From positions 1 through 7,148 of the forward strand of contig CAZTXD010000161.1 in NCBI GenBank assembly GCA_964617995.1: a stretch of DNA of 7,148 nucleotides, written 5' to 3'. The stretch comes from CAZTXD01 sp964617995. Lineage in GTDB: Bacteria; Actinomycetota; Acidimicrobiia; Spongiisociales; ZC4RG35. The position numbers were made by a program, and so were the translations under genes. The notes below the pieces were generated by a model that was not told where the DNA came from, ran no database searches, and saw only the letters and a program-made list of their open reading frames with translations. Positions 1 through 5,574 of this stretch are shown piece by piece. The first letter of the stretch is position 1. Each line of letters starts with the position of its first letter.

Positions 1-54
1 TCAGGTTCCTGTGGGGTAACACCCGTGGGGGTTCAAGTCCCCCCTCGCCCACCA
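1..54 (+). tRNA. tRNA-Leu(CAG), 3' part only (5' end lies outside the window)
   Basis: The window opens inside a tRNA. Base 1 fits U33 and bases 2-4 then give anticodon CAG. A long variable arm follows (about 12-26, with GGG and CCC arms), which is typical of a class II tRNA. The T stem is GGGGG (27-31) paired with CCCCC (39-43) around the loop TTCAAGT (32-38). The acceptor 3' strand CTCGCCC is at 44-50, the discriminator A at 51 and an encoded CCA at 52-54. Leucine identity rests on the anticodon, the variable arm and discriminator A. The 5' half cannot be checked. This end is the likely attachment site of the island that follows. Confidence 0.92.
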
Positions 55-99
55 GGGGTATTGGCCGTTTCCGGGGGTATCCGGTGGAGCCCATGAACC

Positions 100-120
100 C
101 CCGATTGCAACCCGATTGCA
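100..120. repeat. Tandem 11-bp direct repeat near the tRNA-Leu end
   Basis: The unit CCCGATTGCAA occurs at 100-110 and again at 111-120, the second lacking only its last A. The period of 11 bp is close to one helical turn. It begins 46 bp beyond the tRNA CCA end, where arm-type recombinase or excisionase sites could lie, but that role is speculation. Confidence 0.6.
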
Positions 121-224
121 TCTTGATGGGGTCGGCGCCCGTGGTTCTTGGAAACGCCTCGATGGCAGCGGGGAGGCTCCTCTCTTCATCACATCACTCG
201 GTGAACGCAGTTGGTTACGCATCA

Positions 225-262
225 TTGGACTGGTTCGCCGCGTTGGGTATGCTGGCATACCG
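225..262 (+). promoter_or_regulatory. vapB promoter, probably leaderless, with overlapping operator
   Basis: TTGGAC (225-230) and TATGCT (248-253) are separated by exactly 17 bp and resemble sigma-70-type -35 and -10 boxes. The -10 ends 9 bp before the ATG at 263, so transcription should start at or within a few bases of the start codon, giving a leaderless mRNA. No Shine-Dalgarno sequence precedes the ATG. A perfect inverted repeat, GGTATGC-TG-GCATACC (246-261), covers the -10 box and the start region. Its placement suits autorepression by the ribbon-helix-helix antitoxin, as is usual for vapBC-type operons. The boxes and repeat are seen directly; the regulation is inferred. Confidence 0.6.
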
Positions 263-484
263 ATGAAGAGAACGACGGTCAAACTTCCCGACGAGGTCGA
301 CGCCAGGCTCCGCCACGAAGCCAAGCGGCGCGGCATTCCTGTCTCCGAACTCACTCGTGAGGCCATCGAAGCCCATCTCGGAGGGAAGGAGCGTCGCCTT
401 CGAGCGGCTGGCGCCGGGCGGAGCGGACGCGATGACATCTCAGAACGCATAGAGGAGATCCTGGTCGCCGAGGTGGCCAAGTAG
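263..484 (+). CDS. vapB: VapB/CopG-type ribbon-helix-helix antitoxin
   Basis: The gene encodes 73 aa. The N-terminal part (about residues 2-41, MKRTTVKLPDEVDARL...ELTREAIEAHL) has the ribbon-helix-helix layout: a short beta strand KRTTVKLP, then two amphipathic helices. Such domains bind operator DNA as dimers. The Arg-rich linker and acidic C-terminal tail (about residues 42-73) would be the part that wraps the partner toxin. The PIN toxin frame follows at once. The ATG at 263 fits the leaderless promoter and avoids the non-conserved extension given by the in-frame ATG at 116. The TAG stop (482-484) may be recent: with G at 483 the frame would continue as WLSS to the TAG at 494. Antitoxin function is inferred from family and context. 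Confidence 0.82.
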   Translation: MKRTTVKLPDEVDARLRHEAKRRGIPVSELTREAIEAHLGGKERRLRAAGAGRSGRDDISERIEEILVAEVAK

Positions 485-894
485 CTCTCCTCGTAGACGC
501 CGGGCCGCTTTACGCCTACGTCGACGCCGACGACCGTCACCATCATCACTCCCTCGATCTCCTGCTGACCCATCCCGGTCCCCTCATCGTTCCAACCCTG
601 GTGATCACCGAGGTGGTCTACCTCATCGGATCCCGACTCGGCCCGGAAGCAGAAGTGCGTTTCCTGGGTGATCTGGCCGCGGGCGAGTTCACGGTCGATC
701 CCGTGGCAGCAGCTGACTGGCTGCGCATCGCCGAACTCGTGAGCCAGTACCGGGAACTGCCTCTTGGGTCGGTGGACGCATCGGTAGTAGCCACCGCTGA
801 ACGTCTCGATCTCCACCAGATTGCAACAGTCGATCGAAGGCACTTCTCGATCGTTCGCCCCGCTCACGTCTCCAGCTTCGATCTCCTGCCCTGA
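481..894 (+). CDS. vapC: VapC-type PIN-domain toxin, start codon apparently lost (GTA)
   Basis: The frame is open from 436 and codes for a full-length PIN protein (137 aa counted from codon 481). It begins VALLVDAGPLYAYVD. The expected acidic residues of the metal-binding RNase site are present: D6 in LLVDAG, E44 in VITEVVY, D99 in GSVDASVV and D118 in IATVDRRHF. VapC toxins are small ribonucleases held inactive by VapB. No ATG, GTG, TTG, CTG or ATT codon exists in frame between the upstream stop (433-435) and 481. The codon at 481 is GTA, with GAGGTGG (470-476) at good ribosome-binding distance. The first in-frame GTG is at 601, which would discard D6 and the first strand. The gene is therefore probably silenced or barely translated, unless base 483 is an error. 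Confidence 0.78.
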   Translation, partial: VALLVDAGPLYAYVDADDRHHHHSLDLLLTHPGPLIVPTLVITEVVYLIGSRLGPEAEVRFLGDLAAGEFTVDPVAAADWLRIAELVSQYRELPLGSVDASVVATAERLDLHQIATVDRRHFSIVRPAHVSSFDLLP

Positions 895-910
895 GAGAGA
901 GCCAATCATC

Positions 911-928
911 CCGAGCATCAAATCTCGG
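911..928 (+). terminator. Weak hairpin downstream of the toxin gene
   Basis: CCGAG (911-915) pairs with CTCGG (924-928) across an eight-base loop, 16 bp after the toxin stop. There is no following T-run, so this is at best a weak or non-canonical terminator. Confidence 0.2.
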
Positions 929-1168
929 CGCGTAACCCTCCCTCCGGCAAGTGCTCATGATCGGCTCTTCGGCGTCACGATGGGAGCTGCTGACCTCCTC
1001 GCTCCTCAGATCTCTCGTGGCTTGCTCAGTTTGAGAAGGACTGCCACTTGTCCGAATCGGTCAGTGTGGTCGAGCCGATGGGACCTCAAGCTCGCGCCCT
1101 CCTCGACTCCGCATCCGACAAGCGATGATTTCGTCAACTTCCCAACGTCACAGGGGTTGAAAGACCCT

Positions 1169-1558
1169 GTGAAGGGAGCGACATTGGGCCAACCTGTTGT
1201 CCATTTCGAGATCATCGGAAACGATCTTCCGGGTCTGCGCGCCTACTACGGCGAGCTGTTCGGCTGGGAGTTCCAGACCGGCGACGCAGCCACGGAGACG
1301 GTCTCACAAAGAGCCAACTACGGGTTCGTGGACGGGAGCACGACCGGGGGAATCAACGGCGGTGTCGGCGGGGGCGATGGCTATGAGGGTCGAGTCCTCT
1401 TCTATGTCAGCGTCCCCAACGTAGAGGCGGCACTGGAGAAGGCAGAGAAGCTCGGGGGGAGGCGCGTGATCGGTCCCGAAGGCAATCCCGGACAGATCGT
1501 GGTCGGGCAGTTCACCGACCCTGAAGGAAATCTCATCGGCGTAGCCGGCACCGAATGA
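1169..1558 (+). CDS. VOC-superfamily (glyoxalase/dioxygenase-fold) protein
   Basis: The gene encodes 129 aa. It opens with a typical VOC first module, PVVHFEIIGNDLPGL then YYGELFGWEF (residues about 9-36). It ends with the second module, a VPNVEAALEKAEKLGG helix (about 85-100) and FTDPEGNLIGVAGTE. The His of VVHFEI and the Glu of DPEGN sit where VOC enzymes place metal ligands. The family includes glyoxalases, extradiol dioxygenases and antibiotic-binding proteins, so the substrate cannot be named. The frame is open further upstream, but conservation starts near QPVVHFEI. The GTG at 1169 gives a normal family length, with AGGGG (1152-1156) 12 nt upstream; the TTG at 1157 is an alternative. 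It stands alone between two non-coding gaps. Confidence 0.8.
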   Translation: MKGATLGQPVVHFEIIGNDLPGLRAYYGELFGWEFQTGDAATETVSQRANYGFVDGSTTGGINGGVGGGDGYEGRVLFYVSVPNVEAALEKAEKLGGRRVIGPEGNPGQIVVGQFTDPEGNLIGVAGTE

Positions 1559-1819
1559 GTTCGGACCCGACCACCCGGTCGAAGGACGCCTCTGGTGGCG
1601 CGTTGTGCCGTATCAGGAGCAGAGGCAACTTCGAAGGTATTGTTCCTGTCGCTGGTAACGAGATCGGGGCGAACCAGGCGACGGGGTTGCACCTCCACCT
1701 GTGGCCAACCAGCCGTCTACCCCGCACTGTGCACCAACCATGGCCCGAATCGGAGAGCCACCGATGAGTTCGAGTCGCCAGGGAGGTCGGGACTGACACG
1801 GACTCACGAAGGAGCACCA

Positions 1820-2686
1820 ATGACCAAGGTGACCACTCGCACGATCGAGGCGCCCGGCGCCGTCCTCACCTACGACGTCCGGGAGCCGGATGCGCCGAGC
1901 GATCACCGGCCGCTGTTCATCTTCGGATCGCCGATGGGTGCGTCCGGGTTCGAGCAGCTCGTCGGCCACTTCACCGACCGTACGGTCCTCACGTACGACC
2001 CCCGGGGCATGGGGCGCAGCACCCGTGATCCCAACTTTCGGCTCACGGCCGAGGTACACGCCGACGACTACCACCGTGTGATCGAGGCGGCCGGCCTGGG
2101 CCCGGTCGACGCGTTCGGCTCCAGCGGCGGAGGCATGTGCGGTCTGCACTGGGTCATCGCGCACCCGGACGACGTCCGCACATTCGTGTCCCACGAGCCG
2201 CCGCTGGTGGCCCTCATCGAGGACAGCGAGATGGCGATCAAGGTCAACGCCGACATCGTGGACACCTATCAGCGCGAGGGGTTCGGCCCGGCCATGGCCA
2301 AATTCATCCACCTCGTGATGCGCCAGAGCCCTCTGCCCCACGACTACCTGGACCAGCCTGCCCCCGATCCCACGCAGTTCGGGCTCCCGACCGAGGACGA
2401 CGGCTCGCGCGACGACCTCCTGTTGAGCGGCAACCTGGCGATGCCGCCGCTAGTACCCGACGCGGAGGCTATCCAGGCCTCGTCGGTGCGCGTCGTCCCC
2501 GCGATCGGCGCCGAGGGCGAGGGTGGGCTGGCGAGGCGCGGAGGCGAGGCGCTCGCCAGGCTGCTGGGCGTCGACCCGGTGGTCTTCCCCGGCGACCACG
2601 GCGGCTTCGCCGCCAGCGACTGGTCACCTAACAACCACCCGGCCGCATTCGCAGCGAAGCTGCGGGAGCTCGTCGACGAGGCCTGA
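1820..2686 (+). CDS. Alpha/beta-fold hydrolase
   Basis: The gene encodes 288 aa, a usual length for a single-domain alpha/beta hydrolase. The LFIFGSPMG stretch (about residues 32-40) is the oxyanion-side loop. DPRGMGRS (60-67) is the usual turn after strand beta4. FGSSGGG gives the GxSxG nucleophile elbow with Ser102. GDHGGF carries the likely catalytic His260. An acidic residue near 229-235 (AIGAEGEG) is the best candidate for the third triad member. The substrate is unknown: esterase, epoxide hydrolase or haloperoxidase-like activities are all possible. The ATG at 1820 is preceded by AAGGAG (1809-1814) with five bases between. The gene is preceded by a 261-bp non-coding gap and probably has its own promoter. 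Confidence 0.9.
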   Translation: MTKVTTRTIEAPGAVLTYDVREPDAPSDHRPLFIFGSPMGASGFEQLVGHFTDRTVLTYDPRGMGRSTRDPNFRLTAEVHADDYHRVIEAAGLGPVDAFGSSGGGMCGLHWVIAHPDDVRTFVSHEPPLVALIEDSEMAIKVNADIVDTYQREGFGPAMAKFIHLVMRQSPLPHDYLDQPAPDPTQFGLPTEDDGSRDDLLLSGNLAMPPLVPDAEAIQASSVRVVPAIGAEGEGGLARRGGEALARLLGVDPVVFPGDHGGFAASDWSPNNHPAAFAAKLRELVDEA

Positions 2687-2694
2687 CCAGGCCT
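2679..2694 (+). terminator. Short hairpin over the hydrolase stop codon
   Basis: AGGCCT (2679-2684) and AGGCCT (2689-2694) are self-complementary and form a 6-bp stem with loop GACC, overlapping the TGA at 2684-2686. No T-run follows, so a termination role is doubtful. Confidence 0.2.
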
Positions 2695-2893
2695 TGCGCG
2701 GCAGCCTCGAGGCGGTGCACAAGGAGTCGGCGAGCGGCACGTCGCGGGATACCAGGTTCCACTGGTGGCCCCCCCGGGTCGTCCCGGCCAGCCCGCTCTC
2801 GCGCAACGCCGCGTCGGTGTCACGCTTGGCGGCGACGTACGCCGCCCACACCGCGTTGCGGCGAGGGTCGGGCGGGTCGTCGACCCACTGGGC
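2690..2893 (-). pseudogene. Decayed gene fragment, possibly an NmrA/SDR-like NAD(P)-binding protein
   Basis: On the minus strand the frame through this stretch has G or C at nearly every third codon position (for example AAC GCG GTG TGG GCG GCG TAC GTC GCC GCC AAG), as real genes of this genome do. The peptide contains WVDDPPDPRRNAVWAAYVAA followed by KRDTDAALRESGL. This resembles the AK-x-xADexLRaSGLdWTivRPG region of NAD(P)-binding SDR/NmrA-like proteins. After SGL the expected WTivRPG is not found, and codon character fades beyond about 2893. It is therefore probably a remnant truncated at both ends, lying tail-to-tail with the hydrolase. The coding character is seen directly; the family call is a guess from one motif. 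A short unrecognised gene read from the ATG at 2971 is the alternative. Confidence 0.4.
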
Positions 2894-2897
2894 TGTA

Positions 2898-2977
2898 ACA
2901 GGCTGCAGAGGCCCGATACAGGCTGGATCCGAGGTCGTGTAAAATTCCCGTAGACAGGGACGTTTCACCACAGGCTG
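2898..2977. repeat. Three direct copies of ACAGGCTG beside the right island edge
   Basis: The octamer ACAGGCTG occurs at 2898-2905, 2918-2925 and 2970-2977, all in the same orientation, between the decayed gene and the displaced tRNA copy. The first two are spaced 20 bp apart, about two helical turns. They could be protein-binding sites or chance. Confidence 0.35.
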
Positions 2978-3007
2978 TCACCAGTTGACTCGGGCTTGTG
3001 AGGATTG

Positions 3008-3059
3008 AGGTTCCTGTGGCGACAACACCCGTTTGGGGGTTCAAGTCCCCCTCGCCCAC
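3008..3059 (+). repeat. Displaced, degenerate tRNA-Leu 3' half (putative att site)
   Basis: This stretch repeats 3-52 of the window. AGGTTCCTGTGG (3008-3019) is identical to 3-14. ACACCCGT matches in the variable arm. GGGGGTTCAAGT plus CCCCC (3035-3051) matches the T arm, and TCGCCCAC (3052-3059) matches the acceptor end. Differences are an altered variable arm, two extra T and one missing C, which leaves the acceptor a base short and without CCA. The bases just before it (AGGATTGAGG) could form an anticodon loop TTGAGGT reading GAG, so the donor may be a different tRNA-Leu. No D-arm or acceptor 5' strand lies upstream, so this is not a working tRNA. A recombination scar and a decayed tRNA gene are both possible. 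Confidence 0.6.
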
Positions 3060-3097
3060 GCGACGGTAGCGGCGGAGCGGATCGCTTCCCCCAAAGT

Positions 3098-3117
3098 CGA
3101 CTTCCGACTTCCGACTT
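3098..3117. repeat. Threefold tandem CGACTTC
   Basis: The unit CGACTTC occurs at 3098-3104 and 3105-3111, then as CGACTT at 3112-3117. It lies about 40 bp beyond the displaced tRNA copy and 110 bp before the next gene. Replication slippage or clustered operator half-sites could explain it. Confidence 0.55.
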
Positions 3118-3225
3118 GTCGGTTGGGGATCGTCATTCGTGGCTGGGGGTTGTAGTTTCTAGGTTCCCGACCACTATCAACCGGTGCCGTCCCAGACGGG
3201 ACTACAAGCGAGGGTCAATCCGTTC

Positions 3226-4257
3226 ATGTTCGAGTCACCCCGCCAACGCCGTCGCCGTCGCGTCATCTGGCCTCTCCTCATCACCTTCGTGGTGGCGGTG
3301 GCACTCGTTGTCGTGAGCGCAGGCGGGGACACCCGTTCCACCATCTCCTACCTGGAGGAGGTTCAGAACGGCGCTCTGCAACTGTCGCGGGCGGGATCCA
3401 CCCTGAACGGCTTGGTGGGGGACCTGTCCCGGGTCGATCGCTCCGAGTTCGAGTCGGTGGTGGCCGGGGTCACAGACGCCCTCGACGAGGCGGCGGAGGT
3501 GAGCCGGATCGAGGCCCCTGCTCCGGAGCTGATCGGGGCGGTGACGCTCTACCGATTGGCGGTGGAACAGTGGAGTCAGGGCATAGACGGATTCGCCGAG
3601 GCGATCCTCCGGGCGGCCGACGAGCCCGACGACCAGTCGGTGGTCGACGACCTGGCTGCCTCGGTGGTGCAGGTGCGGGCCGGGGACCGCATCTATGACG
3701 CCCTCCTCGATGAGCTGGCGCGCGAGGATGTTCCGGCGCCCGTGGCGGAAATGCCGTCCGTTCGGCTGCTTCCGGTCGACACCCCGATCACCGTGCTGGC
3801 GCCGGCTTGGGTCTCGGCGGCGCGGTCTGAAGCCAGCGGACTCCCCATCCGACCTTCCGTCCGGATCGAACAGGTCAGCACCCGGCCCGAGTGGTTCACC
3901 AGCGCCGACGGCACCACGGTCGTGCCGGTCCTGGGCGACACCATCGACGTGATCGTGGTGGTGGCCAACGGCGGTAACACCGCCACCTCGGAGGGAAGCC
4001 TGGAACTGACGTTCTCCACCGGGGAAGCAGAGCCGGTGATACTCACCAACGACGTCCCGGTCATCACGGCTGGAGCATCGACCTCCATCATCTTCCGTGG
4101 GTTGGAGGTCACCGCCGGGACCTTCTATCAGCTCGACCTCGTTCTCGACCCCGGTGGGCTCGACACCTTCTTGGAGGACAACCGGATGTCGACGGGGTTC
4201 CTCGTCAACGAGGCCACCGAGACCACCACGACTTCGACCACCAACGGGGACGGCTGA
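3226..4257 (+). CDS. Membrane-anchored extracytoplasmic protein with a CARDB-like beta region
   Basis: The gene encodes 343 aa. A basic start (RQRRRRR, residues 6-12) is followed by one hydrophobic helix (about 13-32), giving a single N-terminal anchor with the rest outside. Residues about 36-170 are rich in Leu, Ala, Glu and Asp and look helical. Residues about 225-325 (VLGDTIDVIVVVANGGNTAT ... DNRMSTGF) resemble CARDB-type beta-sandwich domains, with the characteristic late xEDNR turn (about 317-320). The tail is Thr-rich (TETTTTSTTNGDG). No catalytic motif is visible, so I assign no function; a structural or binding role at the envelope is plausible. The ATG at 3226 was preferred over the GTG at 3184 because it puts the basic patch at the N-terminus and has AGGG (3211-3214) upstream. 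serS follows after 29 nt. Confidence 0.85.
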   Translation: MFESPRQRRRRRVIWPLLITFVVAVALVVVSAGGDTRSTISYLEEVQNGALQLSRAGSTLNGLVGDLSRVDRSEFESVVAGVTDALDEAAEVSRIEAPAPELIGAVTLYRLAVEQWSQGIDGFAEAILRAADEPDDQSVVDDLAASVVQVRAGDRIYDALLDELAREDVPAPVAEMPSVRLLPVDTPITVLAPAWVSAARSEASGLPIRPSVRIEQVSTRPEWFTSADGTTVVPVLGDTIDVIVVVANGGNTATSEGSLELTFSTGEAEPVILTNDVPVITAGASTSIIFRGLEVTAGTFYQLDLVLDPGGLDTFLEDNRMSTGFLVNEATETTTTSTTNGDG

Positions 4258-4286
4258 CAGATCGGTGAGACCTACCATGGTTGCCC

Positions 4287-5546
4287 GTGATCGATCCTCG
4301 ACTACTGCGCGACAAGCCCGACCTGGTCCGTGAGTCACTCGATCGGCGCGGCTCCGACGTCGACCTCGGGCGGATGATCGAGCTCGAAGAGCAGTCGCGG
4401 GGCGCACAGGCCGAGTCCGAACAGGCCCGTGCCGCCCAGCGCGAAGCCGGCAAACGGATCGCCGCCCTGGAAGGCGACGAGAAGGAACGAGCGATCGCCG
4501 AGGTGTCGGAGTTGGCCGACCGGGTGAAGGAGCTCACGGCCGAAGCCGACCGGCTGGCGGCGGAGTTCGAAGAGGCCTGGCTGACCGTTCCCAACCTGGT
4601 CGATCCCACCGCCGCCGAGGGCCTCGAAGAGGAAGACGCCGAGACGCTGCGGGAGGTCGGGGAGCGACCCGACTTCGACTTCGAGGCAGCCGACTACACC
4701 ACCCTGGGCGAGAGGCTCGACCTGGTCGACACCGACCGAGCCGCCAAGGTGTCGGGTAGCCGATTCGGCTACCTGAAGGGCGAGGCCGTCCTCCTCGAGT
4801 TCGCCCTGGTCCGATGGGCGTTCGATCATCTCATCGCGGCGGGGCACACCCCCATGGTTCCGCCCGTCCTGGTACGGGAGGAGGCCCTCGTCGGTACGGG
4901 TTTCTTCCCAGCCGACCGCGACCAGGTCTACGCCGTGCCCGAGGACGACCTCTATCTGGTGGGCACCTCAGAGGTGTCGTTGGCCGCCTATCACGCCGAC
5001 GAGATATTCGAGGCCGACGCCCTTCCCGCTCGCTATGCCGGGTTCTCGACTTGCTTCCGGCGGGAGGCCGGCACCTACGGGAAGGACACAGCGGGGATAT
5101 TCCGGGTCCACCAGTTCGACAAGGTGGAGATGTTCGTCTTCTGCCGCCCGGAAGACTCGCCGTCCGAGCATGAACGGCTCCTCGATCTGGAGGAGACGCT
5201 GGTGAAAGAGCTCCAGGTTCCCTACCGCGTCGTCAACATCGCCGCCGGGGACCTGGGTTCCTCGGCGGCGAAGAAATACGACATCGAGGCCTGGTTCCCG
5301 TCCCAGGGTCGATATCGGGAGATCACCTCCTGCTCCAACACCACCGACTATCAGGCCAGACGGCTCAAGGTCCGCTACCGCGCCGAGGGCTCGAATGAGA
5401 TCGCCCACACGCTCAACGGGACGGCCTGCGCGGTGGGTCGAACGATCCTCGCGCTGCTCGAGAACCACCAGCAGGCCGACGGGTCGATAGCCATCCCCGA
5501 GGCTCTCCGCCCCTACACGGGGTTCGAGCGGATCGGCGGGGAGTGA
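4287..5546 (+). CDS. serS: Seryl-tRNA synthetase
   Basis: The enzyme charges tRNA-Ser with serine via seryl-adenylate in the cytoplasm. At 419 aa it has normal bacterial length. The start MIDPRLLRDKPDLVRESL matches the family N-terminus, followed by the charged tRNA-binding coiled-coil arm (about residues 30-100). The serine-site loop reads T227-S228-E229, where many bacterial enzymes have TAE. Class II motif 2 is FSTCFRREAG (253-262), continuing into GIFRVHQFDKVEMF. CSNTTDYQARR lies before motif 3, LNGTACAVGRT (376-386). GTG 4287 was chosen over TTG 4281 because it gives the conserved MID start. No clear Shine-Dalgarno precedes it, but TACCAT (4273-4278) would suit a leaderless transcript. 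A tRNA-Ser gene lies 1.5 kb downstream. Confidence 0.97.
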   Translation: MIDPRLLRDKPDLVRESLDRRGSDVDLGRMIELEEQSRGAQAESEQARAAQREAGKRIAALEGDEKERAIAEVSELADRVKELTAEADRLAAEFEEAWLTVPNLVDPTAAEGLEEEDAETLREVGERPDFDFEAADYTTLGERLDLVDTDRAAKVSGSRFGYLKGEAVLLEFALVRWAFDHLIAAGHTPMVPPVLVREEALVGTGFFPADRDQVYAVPEDDLYLVGTSEVSLAAYHADEIFEADALPARYAGFSTCFRREAGTYGKDTAGIFRVHQFDKVEMFVFCRPEDSPSEHERLLDLEETLVKELQVPYRVVNIAAGDLGSSAAKKYDIEAWFPSQGRYREITSCSNTTDYQARRLKVRYRAEGSNEIAHTLNGTACAVGRTILALLENHQQADGSIAIPEALRPYTGFERIGGE

Positions 5547-5574
5547 TCGATCCCAGCCGTCGACGGTTCCGGGC

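Larger units (their letters stand above)
1..3059. mobile_element. Putative tRNA-Leu-bounded mini-island (integrase not present)
   Basis: The segment lies between two same-orientation copies of a tRNA-Leu 3' half (1-54 and 3008-3059). Only the first is followed by CCA and keeps a seven-base acceptor strand. The second has no D-arm or acceptor 5' strand upstream. Between them lie cargo-like genes: a toxin-antitoxin pair, a VOC protein, an alpha/beta hydrolase and a decayed gene fragment, with sizeable non-coding gaps. Right of 3059 the genes are housekeeping. Tyrosine recombinases commonly use tRNA 3' ends as attachment sites. No recombinase, relaxase or transposase is encoded here, so the island would be a decayed remnant or one mobilised in trans. 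The repeats are imperfect, so independent tRNA decay is an alternative. Confidence 0.45.

Noticed and set aside
473..490. Programmed -1 frameshift fusing VapB and VapC
   Set aside because: The sequence before the stop (GTGGCCAAGTAG) has no slippery heptamer, and the ribosome-binding site plus GTA explains the junction better.
1..921. Long minus-strand open frame of 306 codons
   Set aside because: It is antisense to tRNA-Leu, vapB and vapC. Its end, ARGDLNPHG, is the usual false peptide from the antisense of a tRNA T arm and acceptor, and it has no recognisable domain.
821..1168. Upstream extension of the VOC reading frame
   Set aside because: The frame is open, but the extra 116 residues are low-complexity, overlap the toxin end and lack coding-like third positions. 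VOC similarity begins just after GTG 1169.
1645..1685. Imperfect inverted repeat CCTGTCGCTGG / CCAGGCGACGGG as an operator or terminator
   Set aside because: The arms differ by a mismatch and a gap, there is no T-run, and the position is mid-intergenic; chance similarity is likely.
1613..2341. Minus-strand open frame opposite the hydrolase
   Set aside because: Shadow of a high-GC gene. The plus strand holds the catalytic motifs and a good ribosome-binding site.
2960..3059. A complete, functional tRNA-Leu at the right repeat
   Set aside because: There is no acceptor 5' strand or D-arm upstream, the acceptor 3' strand is one base short, and CCA is missing.
3235..4407. 390-codon minus-strand frame opposite the anchored protein and serS start
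   Set aside because: Arg/Gly/His-rich antisense shadow. The plus strand has a signal-anchor, a domain-like C-terminal part and serS continuity.
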